From contig NGBS01001163.1 in assembly GCA_002245135.1 (NCBI GenBank), positions 186,001-250,000 of the forward strand: a DNA stretch of 64,000 nucleotides, in the 5' to 3' direction. The stretch's first letter is position 1. Every line of letters starts with the position of its first letter. Position numbers and translations under genes: made by a program. A model generated the notes under the pieces. It was given only the letters and a program-made list of their open reading frames with translations, was not told where the DNA came from and searched no databases. Shown in pieces: positions 23,791 through 37,288 of the stretch. The DNA comes from Proteromonas lacertae (Eukaryota > Sar > Bigyra > Opalinata > Proteromonadidae).

Positions 23791-26700
23791 ATGAATGATA
23801 GTGAAAATGATGTGGCCAATCAAGAGAATAATTTAGATAATCAAAATAATAGTCAAAATATTGATGTATGATGTAATCTTTACTTTAATAGGACAATATC
23901 AATCAAAATTCCGATGATACATTTAATTTATCTAGTTCTTCGAATGCAGATTCAGATCAACAACAAAATAGTCAATCTAATGAAGATTCAAACAAATCAC
24001 CACATCCTCCAAGCACACCTCCATTATCATCAAAAAGTTCACATAAATTCCATAGAATATCATCGAAACAATTGAATTCCAATAGTGATGTTGTACAAAC
24101 ACAATCAGAATCATCTCAACAATATTCTGAAAAGCCAAAAGAAGAACCATCAAAAGAATCATTTGAAGATGATTTTAAACTATCTGAATCAACAACAAAT
24201 ACATCGGAAAATTTATCACAACCTCATGCTCCACCAGGAGAAGCTCGTTTTTCTAGACATTATAGTAAATCAGGATCAAATAGTGCAAAATCAATAGAAC
24301 AACCAAATGAACCTACACAACCATCCAAAGATACATTCAGTGATAGTTTTGTAGAAAGTGAAGAAGTGAAAGAGAATGAAAATAAAGAGCAAGAAACAGT
24401 AAATGAAAATCCATCAAAAGACACATTTCAAAGTAGTTTTGCTACAGAAAGTGGTTCAAAGACAACAACTGATGATGATACATTTTTAAAAGAAAATCCA
24501 ATAGATCAAAAGAATGAAAGTAGTGAATTACCGACAGAAAGTGAATTATTAGAAAATGAAGCTTTATTAAAGGAAAGTGTAGTAATTGTACCATCTGCAA
24601 GTGTAGATCAAAATAAGAGTGAGCAATCTACAGAAGAACAACAACAAAGTGATGGTAATGAAGAAGAGAACGAAGAATCTGTTAATCAACACTCTAGTGA
24701 AATGAAAGATGATTTTAGTAATTCCAAATCAGAAATATTGAATGAAGAATCAAAAGAAGATAATAATGAAGAAGAGGTGAAAGAAGAAGAAACAAAGGAA
24801 GAAATAGTTGAACCACAATCCAGTGAAATGAAGGATGAATTTAGTGAAGATTTCAATTCAAAGTCTCAAGTGCTGAATGAAGAAAAGAAAGAAGAATCAA
24901 AAGAGGAAGAGTATATCAAACAACAATCTAGTGAAATGAAAGATGATTTTGATGATAACTTCAATTCTAAATCAGAAGAATCAAATGAAGAAGAAAAGAA
25001 CAATGAAGAATCTGTTCTACCACAATCCAGTGAAATGAAAGATGATTTTGAAATATCTAAATCAGAAGTATTAAATGAAGAATCAGTTGAAGAATTAGTA
25101 GAACAAAAGCCTAGTACTGATGAATCAAAACTGAGTGAATCTGAAGGAGTAATACCAACTGAATCAATAGATTCGTTTATCAGTGGATATGTAAAGAACT
25201 TGATAAATTCAGTAACAAATGAATTAACAACAAAAGATGAAGAAAAGTCAAATGAACCAAAAACAAATGAAGAATCTATTAATGAACAGTCCAGTGAAAT
25301 GAAAGATGATTTTGATAATTCAAAGTCTGAAGTATTAAATAAAGAGGAAACAAAAGATGAACCAACAGATGAAGAGAGTGAAATGAAAGATGATTTTGAT
25401 GATAACTTCAATTCTAAATCAGAAGAATCAAATGAAGAAGAAAAGAACAATGAAGAATCTGTTCTACCACAATCCAGTGAAATGAAAGATGATTTTGAAA
25501 TATCCAAATCAGAAGTATTAAATGAAGAATCAGTTGAAGAATTAGTAGAACAAAAGCCTAGTACTGATGAATCAAAACTGAGTGAATCTGAAGGAGTAAT
25601 ACCAACTGAATCAATAGATTCGTTTATCAGTGGATATGTAAAGAACTTGATAAATTCAGTAACAAATGAATTAACAACAAAAGATAAAGAAAAGTCAAAT
25701 GAATTAGAAGAAACAAAACAATCGACAACAAATGAAGAACATCCTGAAGTTACTGTATCATCCAAAGAAGAAAGACCTGAAACAACTGAATCTGAAACAA
25801 CTCAAACTAATAAACCAAAAGATGAAGAAATGCCAAAAGCGAATAATAATTATACACATGAAATACCATCAAAAGTAAGTAAAGTAGATAATATGGAAAG
25901 TGAATTTGATGATGCTCCAAGTTTAGTAGAATATGATCAAAAAGAAGAAGGTGAAGAGGAAGAGGAAGAAGGAGGAAATGTTACAAATAAAACATCGGAA
26001 GGAACTGAAGAGCAAGAACAACAAGAAGAAGTTGATCAACAACCATCTAACGACACATTTGCGAATAGTTTTGAAGAAGATAACAGTAATAATAAAGAAG
26101 AAGAACAACAACATGAAAAGAAGGAAGAAGAAATAGAGCCAAAAGATAGTTTTGGAGATAGTTTTAGTAACACCCCTTCTCAATCAAAAACATTGAAAGA
26201 TGAATCTGAAGAAAAGAAAGAAACAACTAATAGTAATAATGATAAAGAAGATAATGTGGATAATCAACCATCTGCTGATACTTTTGCTGATAGTTTTGAG
26301 AATGGAACAGTTTCTCAACAACCTTCAAAAGAAGAAGAAAATGCAGAAACAGATAATAAACCATCTCATGATACATTTGGTGAAGATGAAGAATTTGATA
26401 CATACAATGATGAATTAAGAGAAATTGATGATGTAAAATCTGATAGACCAGCAAGAATATCAGCTGATGCTCCATTTTCAACAGCAAATCAATCTCCAAG
26501 TCTTGAGTCGTATGGAGATTGTAGTTCAAGACCAATGACAACTCAAAGTGGAATGCATTTTGAAGGTGATTTTCTAAACAGAAATGAAAATAAAAAGGAA
26601 GAAGAAGAATATAGATTGCCATTTGCTGAGAAATTGAATGAAGTTGAAGAAGAACCTCATTTTACTGAAGAAGAAATTGCATTACAAGGAAAATTAACAG

Positions 26701-29082
26701 CCATGTTGACTAAATTAACATTGGATAATCCAGATGATGTAAAGGAAGGATTTGATGAATTAATGGCTTTAGAAATGACTGAACAAATACAGAACTTCTT
26801 ATATATGTTAGGTGGAATAGATTTGTTCATCCAATATTTAACGATTTCTGAAGAAGATTTTTCGTTTTATTTACAAGCAAGTCAACTATTATCCAGAGTA
26901 ACACACAAGAATTATCATAATCAACAAATATTAGGTGAATTAGAAGGCATTCCAGCATTATTAAAGCTTCTTGAGAAATATGATAATAATGAATTGATGA
27001 TGGCAGTTTGTGAAACAATAAAGAATGCAATAATGCAAGAAGCAAATGCTATTCTATTCGTCAATGGCGATGGTTTAGAGAAAATCCTAAAATTAATGGA
27101 TAAGACAGAGAATATTGATATTTTGTGTTTAATATTGAAAATATTGAATAATTTAGCAACCAATGATGATATTGAGAAGATAGTAGTGACGATGGGTGGA
27201 ATTAGTGCAACTTTCCATTGCTTTGAGTTTAAGAATCACGAATTGAATAAAGTGTGTTGTCTAGTATTATCAAATTTTGTGTTAAATAGTATATAATATT
27301 GTTTTTTACATTAATAGGAGCAAACTTTTCTTTTTTCATCCATGAGAATGCATTAAATACATTATTTGACTTTTTAAATGACAAAGAATCAGAAGATCTT
27401 TATGAACCAATATATGCCATTCTTAGCGAATTATCTCAGAAAGAAGAATCATTCGATTTATTCATTCAAAATGATTGTACAAAGATTATATTAGATCAAC
27501 TAAAAGAAAAACTGGAGAATAATGTAGTTGATGATGATACAACTATTCTAAATAGTTGTATAAAGATATTATGGGGATTGAGTGTAAGAAGTATAAATTA
27601 TTTACTCTAATTATTATTATTTTATAGCTGATCAAAAAGAGTATATCTTACAGAATGGAGTAGAGACATTATTGAGATTAACCAAATCAAACAATGAAGA
27701 AGTAGTTATGAATATATTAGGTATAATAACCAATATATCTGAATCAAACGTATGTATTCGTGATTTAGCGAAAACAAATTGTTTAGAAATTGTTATTCCA
27801 TTGTTTGATACTAGCAATTGTGATTTATTAACAAGGTTATGTGAAACATGTTATAATTTGACATTTAAATGTATATATAATAATATCTTATTCTTCATAG
27901 TAACAAATAAGATTATGTTTGGTGATTTAGGTGGTATTGGAAAACTATTAAAATGTGTTACATCCCATAGTTATGATCTTATGGCAAAGTGTTTATTACT
28001 TTTATACAACATTTCATTCATTGAGAAAAATAATGAGGAGATAGTGGAAGAATCAATTCTTAATGCACTTGTTTCTAATATAATCAATATCACCAATCCA
28101 GATATTCAAAGAGGTATTGCAAGAGTGTTATGTAATTTATCGTACAAAGATGAAGAAAGAGAAATAATTGTAAAGAATGGAGGATTAAAGAAGTTGTTGC
28201 AATTATTAGATGATGAAAATCTTGATACTGTTACTTATTGCTCGAAAGTGTTATGGAATTTAACAGCAAAAGGTAAATATCGAGATGAAATAATCAATTC
28301 AGATGGTGTTCAAATGTTATTACAGAAAATATACGTTGATGATACAAAAGTAAAGACATTTGTGTTTGGTGTATTGTATAATATTACAATGAAAAGTATA
28401 TATTTATATTTAAAGATCTTTTATTTTTATTTTTCTTAATAGAGAATTATGATAATAAATATTTCTGTAATGATGACTTAATAAAAGAAGTAATGAGTAA
28501 CTTGTTATTGAACGATTTAGAGTTAAACATCTACACATGTGCATTTATAAAGAATCTGACATTCAATAAAGATAATCAACCATTAATCATCAATAATAAT
28601 GGTTTACAGTTAATAATGTCATGTTTAACCTCTGAAGATGTAACGTTGAGATTACAAGCTGTTAGTTGTCTTAGAAACTTAGCTTGTAATGAAGAATATA
28701 GACATAAAATCAGTGAGAAAGATGCTGTTCATTATTTATTAAGTTGTATGAATATTAATCATCCAAGGTTATTATCTCAAGTTTTGGGTTGTTTGAAGAA
28801 TCTATCTGTTTCAATTGAGAATAGAGTTGTTATTGGTGAGAATAATATTGAAAGATTTTTGCATTTCTTGAAGTACAAAGATCCTCATATTGTGATAAAC
28901 GCTTGTGATTTGCTGTTTAATTTGGCAATTAGATGTATAAATTCATTTTTTACTTATAATTTATAGATCGAAGACGAATCCTTAGTGGTATTAATAAAGA
29001 TGTTCAAAAGTCAATCAATAAGCTTGATGATAGAGTTAAGAAATCTTTTGAAGATCTATTAATAAGATTAAATAATATATAA
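23791..29082 (+). CDS. Armadillo-repeat protein with long acidic disordered N-terminus (paralogue 1)
   Basis: The exons are 23791-23865, 23892-27288, 27318-27590, 27628-27870, 27901-28395, 28443-28934 and 28967-29082; introns are 26-47 nt. The first ~880 residues are Glu/Ser/Lys-rich with repeated SSEMKDDF and P-S-x-DTF motifs and look disordered. The remaining ~800 residues are ARM repeats (for example CSKVLWNLTAKGKYRDEIIN and LRLQAVSCLRNLACNEEYRHK). The end, YRRRILSGINKDVQKSINK, matches the end of the ARM block in the next gene. ARM arrays bind partner proteins; ciliary ARMC proteins are the nearest analogy, but I cannot name an orthologue. Confidence 0.8.
24930..25703 (+). repeat. Internal 327-nt duplication inside ARM gene 1
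   Basis: Positions 24930-25256 and 25377-25703 (offset 447) are nearly identical; I see only about two or three substitutions, for example GATGAAGAA versus GATAAAGAA near the end. Each copy encodes the same acidic segment, including GVIPTESIDSFISGYVKNLI. Near-identity also at silent sites means the duplication is recent or is kept uniform by gene conversion. Confidence 0.85.
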
Positions 29083-29216
29083 TTTAACTCGTTTTTATTA
29101 CTACTACTGATTTTTGGGGTTATTTGTTTGTTATTTCATATGTACAATGAGAAATGTTATTTTTACTAAACCGTTTTTTTCCAAACTTAACTCGACAGTT
29201 TTTTTATTTTTTAGGA

Positions 29217-32200
29217 ATGGATAATGAAACTGAACTTCCATTGGGTATAAATAATGTTTAATTAAATATAGATCCTCCAGATTCCACAAATAAAAATTCA
29301 CCAAATATGAAATTAATGGAGATAGGCTATGAATACATGGGTATATTCCTATAATATCATAAAATAGCTAATGGTGATTATAATAATGCTGTAAGATATT
29401 TACAATATGCAGCAGATAGTGAGACAGCTTATAATGCAGAGAATCCAGCAGGTAGGATATCAGTCAAATATATTGTAATAGAAGGTGATATGTATAGAAA
29501 ATTAGCAGAATGCTACTGGAATCTATTCTGTGACACAAATAATCTCTGTTATTTGGAGAAATGTAGAGATACATATGGTAAAGCATTAAGATATGTAGAG
29601 AATGCAGGAAATCCAACTGTATTACACAAATTTAGTCAAGTTTATTATGAATATGGTAGTTATGATGTTGCATTAGAAATGCTCAACACTTTAATCACAA
29701 GATATACCTCCTATAGATATTTATCATCTGTAATATTCCTAGCAGCTGTTATATTAGGTCATTTAAAGGAATATAAGAAAGCTGTGATATATATAAAGAA
29801 AATATTAGAAGAAGAAAATACCTATCCTGAAAAGTATAAAATCTAATTGTTAGTTATTATTCGAATAGTTTGACTGCTAGAGATATTTATTTAATGTATG
29901 GTTATTTTTTAGAAACTGATAAAAATGAAGAAGAAAGTAAAGCAATTTATCAAAAAGCATTTGAACAATTGCCATCCAATGAAAAAGAGACATATTCTGA
30001 TGATTATAATCAATGGTTAAATGATAAAAAGATGTGGTCAAATGAAGGTGATATATTCCATAACTTAAGATATTATACAATCTCTACAATATGCTATAGA
30101 AAGACAGTTGCTGGCTTGACTGATTCAGGAGAATCAACAACTCCAGATTATGATAATTACTGTAAATTAGGAATTGCTGCTGTTAAATCATATCAACCAG
30201 CAATAGTCCAAGAGTATATATATATTGTCAAATATTATTATTATATAGGTGTTTAACACAGTGTATTGAAAGAGATGAGAAATACGAAGAATTGCAATCA
30301 TTAACTGATATTTATTCAAATCCTCCAACAGTTGAAGTAATCAGATTAAATGCAGACGAATTGGCTGTAGTAGATATTTATGAAGATAAAACAGAAGCAA
30401 CAGTTAAAGAGGAAGGAAATAAAGATGATGATGAAGAAGAAGAAAGAAAGAAAGAAGAAGAAGAAAAGGCAGAAAGTAATGAAGAAACTGCTGTAGAAGC
30501 AACAGAAGAAGGAGATGAAGAAGAGAAAGAGGAAAAAGCTGGAGAAGGTGAGAATAAAGAAGAAGGAAATAAAGAACAAACTAATGAACAACCATCAGAA
30601 GAAGGAGAAAGAAATGAAGTAGGGAATGAAGAAGAAAGTAATCAAGATGAACCACCACCTGTTATAGAAAAATCTACTACACCTGTTGATCCAGATTATG
30701 AATTAACAGAATTACTCAGTTTCTTAGGAGCTGAAAGCAATTATGATTTAGTGTTAATATCTTGTGAAACATTAAAGAACTTATTATTTGATGATGATAA
30801 TGCACTGTTGTTTATGAGAAAGTGTGGTTTTGAATTATTAGTAACTTTATTAGATATATATATCCATAAGGATGTATTTGTTGAATTAGCAGTAAGAATT
30901 GTAGAACAGTTATGTACAAATGAAACAGATCATTCATATTTCCACACTGATACTAATATAAGATTGTTATTACATCTATTAACAATACAAGCATTTGAAC
31001 CAATTTATGAATATATTTATATCATTTTAGCTGCTGCTTCATCTTCAGATGATGAAAAGTTTTTGTTTAATGAAAGTAATTGTGTGAAGATAATAATGAA
31101 TTTTATGTATAATATACTAAAGAATCATAAGATTGAAGATTACAGAATGTTAGAAAGTTGTACTAGAATATTACACAATCTAAGTAAAGAAGAATCGCAA
31201 AGGAAGTGCATATTTGAAAATAAAGAATGTTTGAATATATTACTAACTGTTCTTGATACTGATAATATCAATATTATTAGAGATGGTTTAGGATTATTAT
31301 ATAATCTCACATCTGATTGTATATATTTTTTATCTTATATATATTGTTATAGCTAAATATGTAACTGATATTTCAAGATCAAATTGTATTGAGATTATTA
31401 TACCAATCTTTAAATACAATGAAGAGGATATATTAATAACATTATGTCAAGTTTGTTGTAACTTAACAACAAGAGCCAATTCTAAAATGATATTTGGAGA
31501 TTTAGGAGGTATAGTGTATTTAGAAAAGTGTTTAAAATCTGATAATATCGAATTGCAAATTAAAGCAGCACAATTATTATCAAATGTCTCTGTAATAGTG
31601 AAGAATAAGAATATTATAATGTCAGTTCCAACATTGTATTCAGTCATATTAACTGATTTACATCATGAAAATGAAGAATTGAAAATGATTATGTTCAAAG
31701 TAATCTGTAATCTCTCATCATCTCGTATATATATATTAATTTAATAATGAATAGAAGAACAACAGTCCAAAATAGATCAAAGCACAATGATTCAAACAAT
31801 ATTTGATACATTATCAGAAGAGAATCTAAAGTTGGATATTTATCTCTTTAGAATATTGTGGAATTTAACAGCATATGGAAATAGCAAATTAAATCAAGAG
31901 GAAATTATGAAAAGAGATGGAATTACTATACTGTTAATATATTTAGAAAAAGATGATATTAAACTAAAGACCTTTATATTGGGCGTATTGTACAATTTAA
32001 CAAATCAAAAGAACTTTGATGATTCATATTACACTGATGGTATTATCAAAGAGATATTGAGTTATTTGGCTATTGAGAATGTTGAATTAAATATATATGC
32101 ATCTGCTTTATTAAAGAATTTCTGTAGAGTGAAAGTACTTCAAAGTAGAATTGTTAAGAATGAAGGAATTGGTTTGATAATTACCTGTTTAACAAGAGAT

Positions 32201-33277
32201 GATAAATCATTGAAAGTACAATGTGCAAGTTGTTTAAGAAGTTTGGCTTGTAATGATGATTATAGAAAATTGATTGGTGATTTAGATGGTGTGAAAATAT
32301 TGATGAAAAATCTATCCGTTGATGATTATAAATTACAATATCAAATATTAGGAGCATTGAAGAACTTAGCTGTTTTAGGTGAAAATAGACATTTAATGGG
32401 ATTACAAGATGGTATAGAAATAATAATCGAATTTATAAAGAGTAAAGATAGTAATGTTGTAAAGAATGCATGTGATTTATTATATAATTTAGCCATAAGA
32501 TACAGAAGACGTATAACTGAAGATTTAGGTAATGATCAAGAAGGAATAGATAAGTCAATAAAAAAAGTGAATAGTAAAGCAAAACAATCCTATGAGGATT
32601 TAGTGAAAAGAATCCAGACTGACTCAGTGAATGATATGATTGCTTTCCATGAATCGCAAATCAATTTCCAATCATCACAGTTAACAACATTCTCTGAGAA
32701 CTTTGAAGATGAAAATGATAATAATAAAGATGCATTTATTTACTCTGCCACATCTGAAGATTCAAATAAAGAGAATAATAATGCAATAACAAACAGTGAA
32801 ACAATGAGAATAGAAACAATTCATGAAAGTCCTGAGGATATTGAGAATAATAATGAAGTTGAAGAAGTCGAAATAAAAGAAAAAGAAGAAGAAGAAGAAA
32901 CAAATCAACCAACACAAGAAGAAGTAGAAACACATTTAGAACCAGTGCAAGAGGAATTGGATGATAAGTTAACAGCTGTTACTGAAGAAGAATCAGCTGA
33001 TGAAAAACTAAAAGAAGTCGAACAACAACAACAACAACAACAAATAGAACAACCTTCAGTAATAGAAGAAGAGCCAGAAGAAGAAAAAACAAATGAAGAT
33101 GAAGAAGAAGTAAATGAAGTTAGTGAAGGAGTTGAAGAAGATAAAAAGAAAGAAGAATCTGAGCAAACTCTAGATGAAGTTGAAGAATCTCAAAATGAAA
33201 ATGTAACAACAACAAAAGAAGAAGTAGAAAGAGAAGCAACACCAGTAGAAGATGTAGTTGAAGATTTTGAAGAGTAA
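29217..33277 (+). CDS. TPR plus armadillo-repeat protein (paralogue 2)
   Basis: The exons are 29217-29244, 29272-29340, 29368-29451, 29482-29833, 29869-30213, 30249-31318, 31353-31724 and 31755-33277, with introns of 27-35 nt. Residues 1-300 are TPR-like (ANGDYNNAVRYLQYAADSET, AECYWNLFCDTNNLCYLEKC). An acidic linker (30340-30700) leads into ARM repeats homologous to those of the upstream gene; both share the block MIFGDLGGI / IMFGDLGGI and the RYRRRI ending. A second acidic tail follows. The two genes lie head to tail 134 nt apart, so they arose by tandem duplication followed by a change of N-terminal region. Confidence 0.8.
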
Positions 33278-33406
33278 ATATTTCTTTAATTGAGACTATA
33301 TGAACAATAATTTAACTATTATTATTATTTGATGTATAAAGGGTAAATATATACAAAGAGAACATATAAACTAAATCTATCTGTTATATTAATTAAATTA
33401 TCGAAT

Positions 33407-34097
33407 TTAGGATGATAAAGGCACTTTTTCTTGTATTAATTGAAATAATTCATCAATACCCGTCCCAGTATATGCATTTGTCTCCACTACAACATACTGT
33501 GAAGAATCACTAAAGAATATCTGTTATATAAAAGAATACAGCTTATTAATATGCAAAGATTCAATCAATTCATCTTTATCTTCATCTTCTTGTTCTGTCT
33601 TTTGAATCTATTAAAGAAATTATTCAAAATTAAATAAAAATGATATATTCAAAACAACTACGAATGGTATCTTCTTTTTCACAACCACTATATTGTAATT
33701 AAGTATTTTATATTCTATAATATACCTTCTCTAATTTCTTTCAACTCAGAAACAGCAGATCCTATCCTACTTCTGTCTGTTCTATCAACAACATATACTA
33801 AACATTGAATTGAATCGTAAAATATCTTCCACATACACCTATATCTTCCTGCTCCACTCATGTCATATATTTTGAATAATCTATTAAATTTATTCAATTC
33901 TACATAATGCATTCCAACTGTTGGATGTGTGTAATAATCTCTTTCATCGGTTCCAGGTGCTGCAACCTAAAGAATAAAGAGATTCATACAACTGATGGTT
34001 GTAACGCTCCTGCTTTATTTATAAGTAGAGTTTTGCCACTATTATCTAATCCAATGAACATTGTCTTTATTCCTGGATCTACTGTCTTGGAAAACAT
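33407..34097 (-). CDS. ARL6: ARL6/BBS3-type small GTPase
   Basis: The exons (minus) are 33990-34097, 33726-33966, about 33656-33687, 33540-33607 and 33407-33509; introns are 23, 38, about 48 and 30 nt. The spliced product is about 183 residues, against 186 for human ARL6. It has a P-loop (GLDNSGKTLLINK), a switch II block YDMSGAGRYRCMW that matches ARL6's DMSGQGRYRNLW, and VVDRTDRSRI. ARL6 recruits the BBSome coat to membranes at the ciliary base, so this gene implies cilia. The usual switch II glutamine is alanine here. The start of the third intron is the least certain boundary. Confidence 0.78.
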
Positions 34098-34114
34098 TTT
34101 TGAAAATTTGAAAA

Positions 34115-34132
34115 TCAAACCTAAAAGCTTGA
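34115..34132 (-). promoter_or_regulatory. Promoter-like motif before ARL6
   Basis: On the + strand TCAAACC (34115-34121) and AAGCTTGA (34125-34132) lie 18-35 nt upstream of the ARL6 start codon. The order and spacing resemble the pair before the ARM gene. This is inference. Confidence 0.4.
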
Positions 34133-34204
34133 ATAATTATTAAAAATGAAATATAATTCCAACAAACATATCTACAATAAAATAAAGTATTTAATTTGTT
34201 TAGA

Positions 34205-35957
34205 TTATTCCAAATATCTATATACAAACTTTGAATTTTTGTAAATGCACTGAATTCTAGATTTGTTTCTGTTGAAAACATCACTTTTATTCTCATAGTA
34301 GTTCATATACTGTTGGTTAACTTCATAATTGCAGTACATTTCCCATAAAACTTCATCATCACTGAGTATACCATTATTATAAACAACATTAGTATAAACA
34401 CTACACAATTTCTTAAATGAATCATTGGACAATAAACCATCAATTTTCATAGTAGATTCATTATTCTCACTACTCAATTTAGATATTTGAGAAGGTTTTA
34501 ATCTATGACAAACACTTTGAAGAAAAGGTTTAGATGAATAGAGCAAAGGCAAATCATTCACATTCATCAATGAATCAAAATGCAAATTAGATAACAAATA
34601 ATGAATCAATCCTTGAATAGACTGAGTATCTTTAATAATCATAATTGAATCATTTGATATAATTGTATTCATTATATTATTACTTCCATAAAACCTTGAT
34701 GATGATGATGTAGAGGATGATAATGAAGAAGCTGTGGTTAATAAATTATTATTATTATTTATAGCAATATCATTGGATTTATTACTACTACTCATACTTG
34801 TAGTTTTGATTAATTTGGGGAACTTTTGACTAAATCTTTCATATTCTTCTAAATCATCTCCACTCAATTCATCATTACTGTTATTATTAGTGTTATGGTT
34901 ATTATTATTGTGGAATGGTTCAATAAATATAATGTTTAATGCTTTTAACTGTTTCTTCATCTGAGAAGTACAATTTGAGAATATTACCATTTGTTTGTTA
35001 TTATCTTTGACAAATTCAATAACAAAATTGGAGTAAAGAATGTAAAATTGAGTGTTGATAAATTGTCTGAAATTATCATACAGTGAAACTAATCCTTCTT
35101 TCCATTCATAACGCCTTGTGTTTAATATTGAATTTGCATCTATCAATAATATAAATATGATTTTATACTTCCACTAAACTGCTTTATTTTATTATACTCT
35201 TCATCACTAATTCTGCTATTTGGATATATGTAATAGGTTAATGAATTGATATAATTCATTCTATCCTTTGATAATGCTAATTCATTACTAGTGCTTATAC
35301 AACAACAATGTGACATTAATATTACAATTGGATCCAACTTAAATTTTGAGATTATTCTAACAGAATTTAATAATCTTCTATCTTTTTGGACTTCATTATA
35401 TTCTTTATACTTTGGGATATAAATTGGACTTTGAATAGATAATATTGACGTATTTGGACTATTCATACTACATATTGAAGAACGATGAGTTGATGAAGTT
35501 GGAGATGTAATTGTAGACACTGTTGGTGAATTTAGTGAAGATCTTGATGAAGACTTTGATAATAGTCTTTTTGAGAATGATTCAACAATACCAGAGAAGT
35601 TAATTGGTTGGGAAGATTGTTGAGATTTGTGTTGCTTAAGATTAGAGTCTTCTGGAGTGTATGTAGGAAAAGGTGACTCGAAACTATAACAATAAACAAC
35701 TTTAACATACTATGAATCACTCTTTGGAGTAATAGGAGTAATAGGAGTTGATTGTGAGTCATATGCGTTAGAGGACAATCCAGATGCTGTTTCATATAGT
35801 GATACAAATAGATACAAAACAATTGTTGAGAACTCTTAACTGTATTCACAAGAGATATTCTTTTGTATAATTTCTATTGAATTAATATATAATATTAAAA
35901 TACTAGTGTTCCAATAGGTGAAGCCTTTCTTTTGACTGCAACTACATTAAGAGACAT
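34205..35957 (-). CDS. DONSON: DONSON-family replication protein
   Basis: The exons (minus) are 35904-35957, 35816-35873, 35711-35786, 35169-35683 and 34205-35139; introns are 27-30 nt and phases agree throughout (545 residues). The block WKEGLVSLYDNFRQFINTQF-YILYSNFVIEF matches the central DONSON region (W-x-x-x-F-x-SLY...FYV...F-V-F). The C-terminal GLIHYLLSNL and DLPLLYSSKPF segments match its NFL and LPPTLLSP blocks. DONSON acts in the nucleus, helping assemble the CMG helicase and stabilising forks. Ser/Asn-rich loops are lineage-specific. Family assignment is from pattern recognition only, so an alignment would strengthen it. Confidence 0.65.
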
Positions 35958-36422
35958 GCTTAAAATAAAGGAATTAAAAAATGGCGCGAATAATCTCCTT
36001 CAAGCCAAAAGTCAAGCCATTTTTAAATTATCTCCTTAAGAAAGAACTATAGTAAATAAATAATATTAATTTTATTTAGTATACTACTCATCATAATCAA
36101 AAATGGCATAAAATTGAAATACTTATTTAATCGGCAATTGAAGATGTTAAAGCATATAAAAATAATATCTATCTGTTTAATAAGCAATTTTACATTAATA
36201 TGCCCTATATGCATTACAAAAATAAAAAACAGATTTTGAATCAACACACAGAATCACACTATATACATCTGATTCTCAATCATAGGTGGTAATTTATTCT
36301 TTCCCATAATTTGAATCACTAATTAATCACTCTATCATAGTAAACTCAGAATATATGTTCAGTTATCACAACCTCTTGATTTGACTCGAACTTTACATCA
36401 TCATTTCTAGAACTTTTATATA
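35958..36422. other. Divergent spacer between DONSON and Ran
   Basis: The 465-nt spacer has no supported exon. TCAAGCC occurs twice (36000-36006 and 36012-36018) about 45-60 nt upstream of the DONSON start. A short GC-rich run (GGCGCG near 35984) is unusual for this DNA. Confidence 0.5.
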
Positions 36423-37184
36423 ATGGTATAATTTTTTGACTTTCTTCATTTCATTTCTTCTAATTCTATTAAAAATGCATTCTATTATTAATAGTCTATC
36501 CCAGAATTCAAATTGGTACTTATTGGTGATGGTGGTGTAGGTAAAACAACTTTCGTCAAAAGACATTTAACAGGTGAATTCGAAAAGAAATACGTTGGTA
36601 TAAAATAATCGCATTTATTGTATAGCTACAATGGGAGCTGAAGTTCATCCTTTAAAATTTTCTACAACTCATGGACCTATAGTATTTAATGTCTGGGATA
36701 CCGCCGGACAAGAAAAATTCCAAGGCTTACGAGAAGGCTACTATATTGGAGCTCATTGTGGTATTTTGATGTTTGACCTTACATCCAGAGTTACATACAG
36801 CAATGTACCAAAGTGGCACAGAGATCTTGTACGTGTTTGTGAAGGTATTCCAATTGTTTTAGTTGGCAATAAAGTATATTCTTTCTATTTTTAATGGTAT
36901 AGGCTGATGTAAGAGATAGAAAACTTAAGCCAAGTGATATTAAATTCCACAGAAGAAGAAACCTTCAATATTATGATATTTCTGCAAAAAGCAATTATAA
37001 TTTCGAAAAACCATTCTTATGGTTAGCCCAAAAACTTAGTCATGATAATACATTACAATTTAAAGAAGATCAAGCATTAGCACCACCAGAAGTACAGATT
37101 GACATGAAAGCACAAAGTGAAATCGAGAAAATCTACAATACAACAGCTACTGTTCCACTTCCAGAAGATGATGATGATTTGTAA
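36423..37184 (+). CDS. RAN: GTP-binding nuclear protein Ran
   Basis: The exons are 36423-36425, 36495-36597, 36626-36873 and 36903-37184 (introns 69, 28 and 29 nt). Exon 1 is only the ATG; this is the one placement that gives [20 protein letters not shown] in frame. The 211-residue protein has all Ran hallmarks: [20 protein letters not shown], effector [39 protein letters not shown] and the acidic tail EDDDDL. Ran drives importin/exportin traffic and spindle assembly. It diverges from DONSON. Confidence 0.95.
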
Positions 37185-37288
37185 TTTTGAAATTATTTTC
37201 TTTTTTGTATATTTTTTGTGTGTTTAGACACCCCCAAAACTGGTGTTCGAACTATTTTCAAAAAGATTTTGAGTTTTTTCAAAACGAA

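Noticed and set aside
24866-25765. Long serine-rich frame on the minus strand opposite ARM gene 1
   Set aside because: It is the antisense of a Glu/Ser/Lys-rich repeat and shows no promoter, intron pattern or domain. The plus-strand gene explains it fully.
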